Below, one piece after another: positions 40,332 through 48,293 of a DNA stretch of 52,658 nt. The first letter of the stretch is position 1, and each line of letters opens with the position of its first letter. Made by a program: the position numbers and the translations under genes. The notes below the pieces were generated by a model. It was not told the DNA's origin, searched no databases, and saw only the letters and a list, made by a program, of their open reading frames with translations. Where the stretch lies: assembly GCA_964454685.1 (NCBI GenBank), contig CAYVTZ010000019.1:1-52658 (forward strand). The letters run 5' to 3'. Source of the stretch: CAYVTZ01 sp964454685. Lineage in GTDB: Bacteria; Bacillota; Clostridia; Christensenellales; Christensenellaceae.

Positions 40332-41636
40332 ATGCTCATCAACATCACAGACCCGGCCACCATGCAGACCGCAGCCGGCATCCCCGAATTGCGGCTGATC
40401 AGAAGTAATTACGCGTTTTCGCAAAGCGAAGTCGATCATTTAAGAACGCTCGCGCATGCCGTCAAAGAGATTTCTCTGCGGCCGGAAATGCAACGCAAAG
40501 CGCAGCTCTGGCAGGAACACAACGATTTGAAAACCAGGCAGCCGCCTGTGTTCATTGACCCCGAAAACGGCTGGAACGAGCTAATCCCCGCTTCCTGCCT
40601 GCTCTGTCACGATCCGCTGGCACGCGTGTGGGAAATGTCTCTGCGCAAAAAAATCTATTGGGCGGATGTACTTCAGGACGATAAAGTCATCGATGATTTT
40701 TTCGATGTTCCATATTATTTCACCGACGATGGCTGGGGCGTTGCTGTCACGCATATCGGCGGCGAAGGCGGTGGTGCCTACACCGTCAAAAAAGCAATCG
40801 AACACTATGCCACGGATTTTGAAAAATTGCATCCTCCCCGCATCACAATAGATGAGGAAAAATCCACCCGTGTGCTGGAGCTTGCGCACATCGTGTTTGG
40901 CGGCATCCTAACCGTGCGCCGGATGCATGCATGGTGGTGGACGCTGGGCATGTGCTGGGATTATGTCGATCTGCGCGGCATGGAGGACTTCATGTGCGAT
41001 TTTTTGACCGAGCCGGATATGGTGCACCAAATGTTCGATTTTCTCTGCCGAAGCAAGCTGGCAATGCTGGATTTCTTGGAGCAAGACCATCTGCTCACCG
41101 GCAATCAAGGGAATGTCTATATCGGCTCCGGCGGCTTTGGTTTTACGGATGATTTGCCGCCCGCGCAGGGTGCCGTCTCCACGCAGCAAATGTGGGGATT
41201 CTGCGATGCGCAGGAAACCGCACAAATGAATCCCGATCTCTACGGCGAATTTATTTTGCCTTACCATAAACGTATCTTGCAGCGCTTTGGGTTGTCCTGC
41301 TATGGCTGCTGTGAAGGCTTCGACAACCGCTTTCACTATGTAAAGCAACTGCCCCATCTGCGCAAAGTATCCGTGTCACCCTGGGCGAATTGGGAAACAG
41401 TGCCCGAGCTGCTGGGCGATCGCTATGTCGCCTCCGTCAAGCCGCATCCCGCGCCGCTCGCGCAGTTTGATCTAAACGAAGACGTCGTGCGCCGCGACTG
41501 CAAAAATGCGGTGGAGCAAACCTTCGGCGGCGTTTGCGAATTTATCATGAAGGATAATAATACATTGGGAAACAACCCGTACAATGCCTCGCGTTGGGTG
41601 CAAATCATGCGGGAAGAAATTGATCGAAAATACTGA
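40332..41636 (+). CDS. UroD-like protein 3 (YGCCE type)
   Basis: 434 residues, GGGAGGAG before the ATG, 15 nt after protein 2. Same subclass as protein 2: YGCCEGFDNRFHYVKQLPHL with Cys326-Cys327-Glu328, LRKVSVSPWANWETVPELLG and RYVASVKPHP. Its middle part is unusually aromatic (RRMHAWWWTLGMCWDYVDLR, about 197-215). Proteins 2 and 3 probably form a heteromer or act in sequence, given their adjacency. Function unknown. Confidence 0.7.
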   Translation: MLINITDPATMQTAAGIPELRLIRSNYAFSQSEVDHLRTLAHAVKEISLRPEMQRKAQLWQEHNDLKTRQPPVFIDPENGWNELIPASCLLCHDPLARVWEMSLRKKIYWADVLQDDKVIDDFFDVPYYFTDDGWGVAVTHIGGEGGGAYTVKKAIEHYATDFEKLHPPRITIDEEKSTRVLELAHIVFGGILTVRRMHAWWWTLGMCWDYVDLRGMEDFMCDFLTEPDMVHQMFDFLCRSKLAMLDFLEQDHLLTGNQGNVYIGSGGFGFTDDLPPAQGAVSTQQMWGFCDAQETAQMNPDLYGEFILPYHKRILQRFGLSCYGCCEGFDNRFHYVKQLPHLRKVSVSPWANWETVPELLGDRYVASVKPHPAPLAQFDLNEDVVRRDCKNAVEQTFGGVCEFIMKDNNTLGNNPYNASRWVQIMREEIDRKY

Positions 41637-41644
41637 GGTACATC

Positions 41645-42052
41645 ATGAAAAAAACAAAACTGTTAAATTCCGCCCTATCCTCTGTCATCGCCCGCATGGG
41701 GCATACCCAAACCTTATGTATCGCGGATGCAGGCTTACCCGTGCCGGACGATACCACACTGATCGACCTCGCGTTGGTACGCGGTCTGCCGCGCTTTGCC
41801 GATGCGTTGGAAGCCACTCTGTGTGAGCTTTGCGTGGAAAAGATCACCCTCGCGGAGGAAATCAAAGCAGAAAACCCCGCGCTTTGCGCACTGCTGGAGC
41901 AAAAATTCTCGCAGATCGAGGTCTGTTATCTGCCGCACCATGCGTTCAAGCAGATGCTGCCCGCGTGCCGCGCCGTTGTGCGCACAGGGGAGTGTATGCC
42001 CTTTGCAAACGTCATTTTGCAGGCAGGTGTCGCGTTCACAGAGCAGTCGTAA
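41645..42052 (+). CDS. rbsD: D-ribose pyranase-like protein (RbsD)
   Basis: 135 residues, typical RbsD length and pattern: KKTKLLNSALSSVIARMGH with His20, ADAGLPVP with Asp28, LAEEIKAENPAL, LPHHAFK with the paired His, and GECMPFANVILQAG. RbsD interconverts pyranose and furanose forms of ribose so that the kinase can use it. Position 120 is Phe where the family commonly has a Tyr in the active site, so a slightly different sugar is possible. Neighbours: a transporter of the ribose class and a ribokinase-like protein. Confidence 0.92.
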   Translation: MKKTKLLNSALSSVIARMGHTQTLCIADAGLPVPDDTTLIDLALVRGLPRFADALEATLCELCVEKITLAEEIKAENPALCALLEQKFSQIEVCYLPHHAFKQMLPACRAVVRTGECMPFANVILQAGVAFTEQS

Positions 42053-42080
42053 CGCTTCCCGTTTTCAGAAAGGAATCGTC

Positions 42081-43160
42081 ATGGATCAAATGGTTCAATC
42101 GTTTCATACGGTCAAACAGCGCTATATGCAGTGGTGGAACCAATGCGGCTTTCTAACCAACATCAGTATCCTGCGCGATTCTGCCGTCGGCAAGGAGTAC
42201 GATAACGACAACTGGAAAGCGTCCGCAACGGATGAATTTTACTACAAACGATTCCACACCGATCCTGCGTTCAATCTGCGCGAAAATCTTGCCAAGGTGC
42301 AAAGTTCTGTGTACCTCGGCGATACCATCCCCATCGCCATGATGGACTATCACACCATCAGTATGGCGGCATACCTCGGTGCGCAGGTGGAGTTTGGCAC
42401 GGACACCGTCTGGTACCATCCCAATCCAAATGGCGTCGATCAAGTTTTGGCATTTGACGCAAACAACATTTGGTGGCAAAATGGACAAAGGATCATTGCC
42501 GCATTAAAATCACATGAGGATGCGTTTTTTATCGGCGCAACCGCTCCCTCTGCGGGACTGGATACGCTATATGCGCTGTGCGGCGCGGAAGATTTGATGG
42601 TTGCTTTGGTTCATGAGCCGCACTGGGTGTTGGAAAAGCTGCAAGAAATTCAGCAGGCATATTTTACAGCATACGACCAAATCTGTGCACAGCTTACGCG
42701 TGCGGATGGCAGCATGGTGTTTGGTTATTTCTCTCTGTGGGGGCAAGGCAGCACCACGCAGGTGCAGTGCGATATCTCAGCGCTCATCTCCCCGCAGATG
42801 TTCGAGCGGTTCGAGCTTCCCTTCCTTGCAGAACGGTGCGCGCATTATGATAACACCATGTACCACTTGGACGGCACGCAGGCAATGGTGCATCTGGATG
42901 CCTTGTTACAGTTGGATGCGCTCAACGCCATCGAATGGTCTCCGCAAGCGGGAATTGAAACAGGCGGTAATGCCCGCTGGTATCCTCTGTACGAAAAAAT
43001 CCTAAAATCCGGCAAAGCGCTGCAAGTGGTAGAGGCAACGGCAGACGAAACCGTAGAGCTAGCACGAATGTTCGGCAAAAGCGGTGTCAATGTCATGACG
43101 CAGCCTATGGCAGAATCCTGCGCGCAGGATATGCTGGAGCAAATCGAAAAATACATCTGA
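42081..43160 (+). CDS. UroD-like protein 4 (HLDG type)
   Basis: 359 residues from the ATG at 42081 (AGAAAGGAAT before it); the open frame upstream overlaps rbsD and is not used. A third UroD subclass: MYHLDGTQAMVHLDALLQLD with His262-Leu-Asp264-Gly at the place of H-x-C-G, then LNAIEWSPQAGIETGG. The zinc Cys is therefore absent. Homologues carry automatic names such as trimethylamine corrinoid protein 2 without experimental basis that I know. W-rich N-terminus (YMQWWNQ, TVWYHPNP, NNIWWQNG) suggests a ligand-stacking pocket, as in sugar-binding enzymes. Confidence 0.7.
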   Translation: MDQMVQSFHTVKQRYMQWWNQCGFLTNISILRDSAVGKEYDNDNWKASATDEFYYKRFHTDPAFNLRENLAKVQSSVYLGDTIPIAMMDYHTISMAAYLGAQVEFGTDTVWYHPNPNGVDQVLAFDANNIWWQNGQRIIAALKSHEDAFFIGATAPSAGLDTLYALCGAEDLMVALVHEPHWVLEKLQEIQQAYFTAYDQICAQLTRADGSMVFGYFSLWGQGSTTQVQCDISALISPQMFERFELPFLAERCAHYDNTMYHLDGTQAMVHLDALLQLDALNAIEWSPQAGIETGGNARWYPLYEKILKSGKALQVVEATADETVELARMFGKSGVNVMTQPMAESCAQDMLEQIEKYI

Positions 43161-43173
43161 AAGAGTAAATGAT

Positions 43174-44058
43174 ATGAAAGTTCTAAACTATGGCTCCCTC
43201 AACATCGATTATGTTTACGATGTCGCACACATCGTCGTACCCGGCGAAACCATCCACTCCACCGGCAGAACCATATTCCCCGGCGGCAAGGGTCTAAACC
43301 AGTCAATCGCCATGGCGCGCGCCGGACTGGACGTGTTCCACGCCGGATTGATCGGGCCGGAAGGTAATCTGCTGAAAAATCTGCTGGAAGATGCGCATGT
43401 GGATACGCGCTTCGTACAGCAATGCGATCAAATGAACGGTCACACCATCATTCAAGTGGATGAAAACGGGCAAAACTGCATCATCGTCTATGGCGGCACC
43501 AATCAAATGCTCACGCGCTCCGGTATTGATGAAACATTACGCTCCTTCTCGAAAGGAGATTATCTTGTTCTGCAAAATGAAACCAATGAGATTGATTATC
43601 TACTGCGCAGCGCGCACGAAAAGGGCATGTTAACCGTGCTCAACCCTTCGCCTATCGATGCGTCCATCTTGGCGTTACCGCTGGAGCTTGTAGACCTCTT
43701 TGTGGTCAACGAAATCGAGGGCGCACAAATCGCAGGCTGCACACAAGTGGATGACATCATCGTTTCCATCGCGCGCCAATACGCAAACGCAAAAATACTG
43801 CTCACGCTCGGCGGCGACGGCAGCATCTATTTTGATGGAACAGAAAAGCACCTCTGCCCCGCGCAACGCGTCGATGTGGTGGATACCACCGCCGCAGGGG
43901 ATACCTTTTTGGGTTATTTTCTCTACGGCATTCTCAACGGCAACCACATCGCAGATACCATGCGTCTCGCCTCTTGCGCAGCCGCGCTTGCCGTCTCACA
44001 AAAAGGCGCCGCCTCATCCATCCCTACGCTGTCGCAGGTTCGATCCCGGCTGGGCTGA
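43174..44058 (+). CDS. rbsK: ribokinase-like PfkB family sugar kinase
   Basis: 294 residues. Ribokinase features: NYGSLNIDYVYDVAHIV, PGGKGLNQSIAMARAG (usually GGKGANQA), GPEGNLLKNLL, NEIEGAQIAGC, LTLGGDGSIYF, and VDTTAAGDTFLGYFLYG with the catalytic Asp of the GAGD motif (here AAGD). It phosphorylates the imported sugar with ATP in the cytosol. The substitutions in both signatures leave the name of the sugar open. Last gene of the operon. Confidence 0.9.
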   Translation: MKVLNYGSLNIDYVYDVAHIVVPGETIHSTGRTIFPGGKGLNQSIAMARAGLDVFHAGLIGPEGNLLKNLLEDAHVDTRFVQQCDQMNGHTIIQVDENGQNCIIVYGGTNQMLTRSGIDETLRSFSKGDYLVLQNETNEIDYLLRSAHEKGMLTVLNPSPIDASILALPLELVDLFVVNEIEGAQIAGCTQVDDIIVSIARQYANAKILLTLGGDGSIYFDGTEKHLCPAQRVDVVDTTAAGDTFLGYFLYGILNGNHIADTMRLASCAAALAVSQKGAASSIPTLSQVRSRLG

Positions 44059-44067
44059 CGCCGCCTT

Positions 44068-44119
44068 GCTGCGGTCTCCGGCTGCCGTCTGATTCTGTGC
44101 ACCACCGCCCGCCTTTTTT
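44068..44119 (+). terminator. possible terminator of the sugar operon
   Basis: GCGGT (about 44070) can pair with ACCGC (44104-44108) ahead of CCGCC and T7 (44114-44120). The stem is long and imperfect, so the call is tentative. Confidence 0.35.
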
Positions 44120-44156
44120 TGCGCATCGCTTCCCTTGTGCCTGAATACGCAACAAA

Positions 44157-44190
44157 AAAAGGTTGTCCGGATTTCTCCAAACAACCTTTT
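44157..44190 (-). terminator. terminator of rplM-rpsI (bidirectional)
   Basis: AAAAGGTTGT (44157-44166) pairs perfectly with ACAACCTTTT (44181-44190); T-rich on the minus side (TTTTTTTGTTGCG). It lies 13 nt after the rpsI stop. Confidence 0.85.
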
Positions 44191-44202
44191 GACTGCATCT
44201 GA

Positions 44203-44598
44203 TTATCTCTTCGAGAACTGCGGTGCACGACGTGCCGCTTTCAGACCGTATTTCTTTCTCTCTTTCATTCTCGGGTCACGCGTCAAATATCCGGCGGATT
44301 TCAATGCCGGACGCAGGCTTTCGTCTGCTTTAATCAGCGCTCTTGCAATACCATGACGGATTGCGCCCGCCTGACCGGTATAGCCGCCGCCCTTCACGTT
44401 TACAAAAACATCATAGCTGCCCAGAGTCTCTGTCAAAACGAGAGGAGAACGAACCAGCATCTTCAGCGTTTCATAGCCAAAGAAATCTTCCAGATCCCTC
44501 TTGTTTACATTAATGTCGCCTTTTCCGGCAACCAAGCGAACTCTGGCAATGGATTTTTTTCTTCTGCCTGTTCCGAGGAACTGCTCTTTTTTCGCCAT
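44203..44598 (-). CDS. rpsI: 30S ribosomal protein uS9
   Basis: 131 residues from the ATG at 44598 (GGGAGG upstream). Contains GTGRRKKSIARVRLVAGKGD, VKGGGYTGQAGAIRHGIARA, and the C-terminal YGLKAARRAPQFSKR whose Arg reaches the P-site tRNA. Standard rplM-rpsI order, 16 nt between the genes. Confidence 0.97.
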   Translation of the reverse strand: MAKKEQFLGTGRRKKSIARVRLVAGKGDINVNKRDLEDFFGYETLKMLVRSPLVLTETLGSYDVFVNVKGGGYTGQAGAIRHGIARALIKADESLRPALKSAGYLTRDPRMKERKKYGLKAARRAPQFSKR

Positions 44599-44614
44599 CT
44601 TCAAACTTCCTCCC

Positions 44615-45043
44615 TTACAGCTTGATCATTTCGGGCTTTTGTGCCGCATGATCGTGCTCTGCGCCTTTGTAAACGCGCAATTTCTTGAGCATCTTCGCAC
44701 CCAGCTTGCTCTTCGGAAGCATTCTTCTCACGGCTTCCATAAAAGCAAACTCCGGCTTGTTCTGCATGAGGTCTCTGTATTTGGTTTCCTTCATGCCGCC
44801 CGGATACTGCGAATGCTTATAATAAATTTTCTGATCCAACTTCTTGCCTGTAAAGACCACTTTGTCCACATTAATGACGATCACAAAATCGCCTGTGTCG
44901 ACATGCGGTGTATATTCCGGCTTGTTTTTCCCGTGGAGAATGGACGCAACTTTGCTTGCCAGTCGACCGAATGTCTGACCGTCTGCATCCACAACATACC
45001 ACTTCTGCTCAACCTCGCCGGGTTTTGCCATGTATGTTTTCAT
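44615..45043 (-). CDS. rplM: 50S ribosomal protein uL13
   Basis: 142 residues from the ATG at 45043 (CGGAGGATTAAGCC before it), the usual length; the longer frame upstream is leader sequence. Hallmarks: WYVVDADGQTFGRLASKVAS, VIVINVDKVVFTGKKLDQK, YYKHSQYPGGMKETKY, AVRRMLPKSKLGAKMLKKLR. Early assembly protein of the 50S subunit. In Firmicutes this operon is often autoregulated through an L13-binding leader. Confidence 0.97.
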   Translation of the reverse strand: MKTYMAKPGEVEQKWYVVDADGQTFGRLASKVASILHGKNKPEYTPHVDTGDFVIVINVDKVVFTGKKLDQKIYYKHSQYPGGMKETKYRDLMQNKPEFAFMEAVRRMLPKSKLGAKMLKKLRVYKGAEHDHAAQKPEMIKL

Positions 45044-45163
45044 TTGGCTTAATCCTCCGAATAAAATTGTGTCGCCGCGCTTCTCTGCTTTGAGAGTCCC
45101 AATCACAAAGCGCATCCACTTGGCATTGTGCACCATACACGGGCTAATGTGCATACAGGCGCA
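45044..45163 (-). promoter_or_regulatory. rplM leader, possible L13-binding autoregulatory RNA
   Basis: About 120 nt between the expected start and rplM. It can form small hairpins, for example CTCTCAAAGCAGAGAAG near 45100-45084. Firmicutes rplM leaders carry a known L13 motif, but I cannot match the consensus base by base, so the call rests mainly on position. Confidence 0.35.
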
Positions 45164-45169
45164 TGAAAT

Positions 45170-45198
45170 AGTTTACTAAAAAAACCGCTTTCTGTCAA
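45170..45198 (-). promoter_or_regulatory. sigma-A-type promoter of rplM-rpsI
   Basis: Minus strand TTGACA (45198-45193), 17-nt spacer, TAAACT (45175-45170). Confidence 0.75.
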
Positions 45199-45813
45199 GC
45201 TTTTTTCCCCGATATCTTGCGTGTATTGAAAAACTCTTATATATTTATTGTTCCTTATATATATAGCATATATGCAGCGTTATCTTCGATGCCCGCCATC
45301 CACGCAAGATGATCTTTGCAGTTGCGCACTACCCCGGCATATTCCTTGTCAACCGCTGCCCCCTGCCTTGTTGCGCATAAAATTTCTGAGAATGTGAAAA
45401 ACCGGACTTGCGTCCGGTTCCTCACAAAAAAATAATAAAAGGGTGGGGATTGACGTATTCAACAAATTGAATACAATGTCATTGTAAACGATGTTACATA
45501 GAAATGCAATAGGTATTTCTAAAAAAAATATAATTTTCCCTATTAGAAATTAATTTCTTTTAAGATATTAATTTCACATCGCGAACCTCCATCTGCCATC
45601 GCCTGTCTGCCGTTTCCTTCGCCTGCATACCGCGCCAAAAAGCAAAAAGGGCAACCTTGCAGCTTGCTTGTTGGCACCTTCCGCATGCAGCCTCCATTCT
45701 TGTTTTCGTACAACACCGTATGCCCACTGCAATCTCCACCGGAACAGCACATAAAAAGCAAAGAGGTCAACCTTCCTATCCCGCTCCGGTCAACCTCCGG
45801 CTCACCCTGTGCT
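45199..45813. other. gene-poor region with palindromes and a short direct repeat
   Basis: No secure gene. It contains a hairpin at 45393-45426 (AACCGGAC/GTCCGGTT inside TGTGA/TCACA), palindromes GTATTCAA-CAAA-TTGAATAC (45455-45474) and ACAATGTCATTGT (45473-45485), and a 22-nt direct repeat with two mismatches at 45637-45658 and 45753-45774. A 47-codon frame on the minus strand (45686-45543) begins MRKVPTSKLQGCPFCFLARY behind GGAGG, but the spacing is short and I recognise no family. Confidence 0.45.
45393..45426 (-). terminator. possible terminator downstream of UroD-like protein 5
   Basis: Minus strand: AACCGGAC, loop GCAA, GTCCGGTT followed by TTTC; outer arms TGTGA/TCACA extend it. It is about 390 nt past the UroD-like 5 stop, so it could equally end a separate small transcript. 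Confidence 0.45.
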
Positions 45814-46932
45814 CTACCGTATCTCCCCTATTGCCTCGTCCACCAGCGCCAGCAGATTCTGTGGCGGCACATCCGCCTGCACGTTGTGCCCGCCGCTCAT
45901 GATATACCCGCCCTCACAAAACAGCGCATCCATTTTTTCGCGCACATCCCGCCGCACATCTTCCACGCTTCCGTAAGGTAATACCGTTTGGTTTTTCAGG
46001 TTGGAATAGAATACCAGATCCTTGCCATATCGTCTTTTCAAATCAAAAGCGTCCTGCAATCCTTCCGCATCCCCCTGCACCGGATGCAGCACGTCGATCC
46101 CGCAGCGGATAAAATCGTCCATCGCCCACGCAACGCTGCCGCAGGAGTGCAGCGCGACCTTCACCTCCGCGCAAGACTTGATATGCCGGATCAGATCCAT
46201 GTACCGGGGCACAAACATTTCACGAAATAGGCTCGGCGAAATAAGCGGTGCGATCTGTGTTCCCCAGTCGTCCCCCATCCAAACCATTTCCACATAGTCG
46301 CCAATCTCCGAAAGGTAACACGTAAAGAAATCCTTTTGCCATTGCAGCACACGATCGGTCATGGCTTCAATCACCTCACGGTCGATCAAAATGCGTTCCA
46401 TGTATTCTTCAAACCCGAACAGTTCCGAGGTTAGGTAGGAGAGCGACGCCGCATTGCCGCCGATCACAGCATACTCCGTCTGCTCATAAAGCTGTTTCGC
46501 CCGCTCCCGCAGTCCTGCAAAGCGCGCCGCATCTTTTGGGTCAGGGAGCTGGTATGCCCGCACCGCCTCCAGTCCTGCGCCATGCAGCGGCGCTTTGATG
46601 TTTTCATCATACAGGCCCACATCCTTGCGTATCACGCCCCACTCATCTGCCCAGCATCCATTCGCGTCACGCCGAAACGCACCGTCTTGCACCGCATTCG
46701 CAAACAAATAGCGCGTATCCACATGCAAGCGCCGCAGGATGCTGTCCTTCACCCGCGCCAGATGTTGTATCTGGTCATACAGCACAATGTCGTCCTGCTC
46801 CTTCAAATGCCGCAAAAGCCTCTCGTATGCAACCGCATGGATGCCGTTGTGCATATCACCGCCCAAATCAATGGGAACGCGGTCACTTTGCTGATGGTTC
46901 AATGCCGCTCGAAACCGTTCTCTGCTTGTCAT
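45814..46932 (-). CDS. UroD-like protein 5 (MtaA-like HxCG type)
   Basis: 372 residues from the ATG at 46932, preceded by GGAGGAAG; the frame continues upstream only through the operator. N-terminal TSRERFRAALNHQQSDRVPI as in protein 1; core WMGDDWGTQIAPLISPSLFR (219-238), zinc-type motif His262-Ser-Cys264-Gly, DVLHPVQGDAEGL, and the C-terminal GGHNVQADVPPQN, also like protein 1 (VHNILGNVPPQN). Its own LacI-family gene lies immediately upstream on the same strand, with identical operators before both. It presumably serves a related but separately induced substrate. Confidence 0.8.
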   Translation of the reverse strand: MTSRERFRAALNHQQSDRVPIDLGGDMHNGIHAVAYERLLRHLKEQDDIVLYDQIQHLARVKDSILRRLHVDTRYLFANAVQDGAFRRDANGCWADEWGVIRKDVGLYDENIKAPLHGAGLEAVRAYQLPDPKDAARFAGLRERAKQLYEQTEYAVIGGNAASLSYLTSELFGFEEYMERILIDREVIEAMTDRVLQWQKDFFTCYLSEIGDYVEMVWMGDDWGTQIAPLISPSLFREMFVPRYMDLIRHIKSCAEVKVALHSCGSVAWAMDDFIRCGIDVLHPVQGDAEGLQDAFDLKRRYGKDLVFYSNLKNQTVLPYGSVEDVRRDVREKMDALFCEGGYIMSGGHNVQADVPPQNLLALVDEAIGEIR

Positions 46933-46952
46933 CTTTTCTTCCTCCTTCATTC

Positions 46953-46966
46953 TGTGCACGTGCACA
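46953..46966. promoter_or_regulatory. operator before UroD-like protein 5
   Basis: TGTGCACGTGCACA, a perfect 14-bp palindrome, 20 nt upstream of the ATG and just before the ribosome binding site. The same 14 bases occur at 48043-48056 before the lacI-type gene. A stem ACGGAGGTT/AACCTCCGT (46983-47004) lies between the lacI stop and this operator. Confidence 0.7.
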
Positions 46967-47011
46967 ATTTTGTTCTAAATTTACGGAGGTTCGTAAACCT
47001 CCGTTTTTCAG

Positions 47012-48016
47012 TTAGTCCATATTCTCCGCCGTCAAAATTTCCACTTTGGAAAACACCTCTGCTTGCGCCGGGCTTTTGCCATATACCAGGTGCTCCACCA
47101 TCGCCTTCGCCGCCGTATATCCTTCAAAATACGGCTGCTGGCAAATGGAAAACGCGATCTTCTGCTGCCGCATCAGTTCCATCACATCCTCGCTTTGGTC
47201 GCTGGCAATAAACGTGCACGGCGCGCCTTTCAGCGCTTCTCCCATGCCGGCCATCCCGCCGCCCGTCGTACAATAGACCGCGCTAACCTTATAGATGCGC
47301 AGCAACTGACGCAGTGCGCTTGCCGTTACGCTGCTGTCATCCCGCGTTTCCAAAATGCGCACCACCTCAAAGTCCGGCGCAATCTCCTGCAATCGATCGC
47401 AAAATCCGTCAATGCGCGCACGATGCGCAGGCAACCGCTTCGAGGTGCATAGTATCCCAACGCGCTGCGGACCGCGGCAAATCTTTTGCAGCAATCCCGC
47501 CGCCGTACTGCCGCTCTTGTACAAGTCGTTCCCCACAAACAAGATCTTATTGCGTGCCTCGATGTCCGAAATCATGGCAACCAACGGCAGCCCGCTCTCT
47601 TCTATTTTCTGCCGGATCAGCGGTTCGTCTGCGCACACCGCCAGCAACCCATGTACGCCGCGCGCACAAAGCTGCTCCACGCACGCCGCCTGCTCCTCCG
47701 TCTCCGCAATGGGAGCCGTGCATACCTCCAGCGCAAGGCGCACTCCGGTCTCATCCTCAATGGCCTTTTGAATGCCTTCCAGCACCGTGCGATAAAAGTC
47801 CTGTTTGATTTCGGGCAACAAAACACCAACGGTAAATGTCCGTTTGCGGTTCACCAGCGCCGTCCCATGCGGGTTGGGCGTATAGTCATGCGCGCGAATC
47901 ACCTGCATTACTTTTTCGCGCACATCCGGTTTTACATTGGGTTTGTTGTTGATCACGCGGTAAACCGTCGCTCTCGATACACCGGCAATCGCCGCGATTT
48001 CTTTGGATGTCAGCAT
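47012..48016 (-). CDS. LacI family regulator of UroD-like protein 5
   Basis: 334 residues from the ATG at 48016; the open frame to 48193 runs through promoter and operator and is not used. HTH MLTSKEIAAIAGVSRATVYR (Val-Tyr-Arg instead of the usual Val-Ser-Arg), NNKPNVKPDVREKV hinge region, and an effector domain (VGVLLPEIKQDFYRTVLEGI, GVHGLLAVCADEP, VGNDLYKSGSTAAGLLQKI, YCTTGGGMAGMGEAL, FEGYTAAKAMVEHLVYG) of the sugar-binding PBP type. Two identical palindromes indicate autorepression and control of the downstream UroD-like gene. Confidence 0.92.
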   Translation of the reverse strand: MLTSKEIAAIAGVSRATVYRVINNKPNVKPDVREKVMQVIRAHDYTPNPHGTALVNRKRTFTVGVLLPEIKQDFYRTVLEGIQKAIEDETGVRLALEVCTAPIAETEEQAACVEQLCARGVHGLLAVCADEPLIRQKIEESGLPLVAMISDIEARNKILFVGNDLYKSGSTAAGLLQKICRGPQRVGILCTSKRLPAHRARIDGFCDRLQEIAPDFEVVRILETRDDSSVTASALRQLLRIYKVSAVYCTTGGGMAGMGEALKGAPCTFIASDQSEDVMELMRQQKIAFSICQQPYFEGYTAAKAMVEHLVYGKSPAQAEVFSKVEILTAENMD

Positions 48017-48042
48017 GATTGGCACCTCATTTTCCTTATATC

Positions 48043-48056
48043 TGTGCACGTGCACA
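48043..48056. promoter_or_regulatory. operator in lacI-type promoter
   Basis: TGTGCACGTGCACA, identical to 46953-46966, located 6 nt downstream of the -10 box, over the transcription start. Confidence 0.75.
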
Positions 48057-48061
48057 CCACG

Positions 48062-48090
48062 ATTATAGCAATCGTCTTTCCACTTGTCAA
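48062..48090 (-). promoter_or_regulatory. consensus promoter of second lacI-type gene
   Basis: Minus strand TTGACA (48090-48085), 17-nt spacer, TATAAT (48067-48062): a perfect consensus promoter, so tight repression by the adjacent operator is needed. Confidence 0.85.
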
Positions 48091-48293
48091 TGCTTTTCGT
48101 ATCACTGCGCTTTTTCCCCATAGTTTTGTCGATTTTTCTCCCGTAGTGTAACGATTTTGTAACGTTATTACCTCTATAATGGAATAAAACCATACCGCGT
48201 CCGTACTTTTTTGGTTCAAACCCTTTTTTTGCATCATAATCATGACTATTCTGTCAAAAAATGGACATCAATAAAGTAAGGCTGCATCGTCGC

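Noticed and set aside
45543..45686. 47-codon frame beginning MRKVPTSKLQG as a real gene
   Set aside because: A GGAGG precedes it but spacing is only 4 nt, there is no family match, and the surrounding sequence is repeat-like; kept only as a note.
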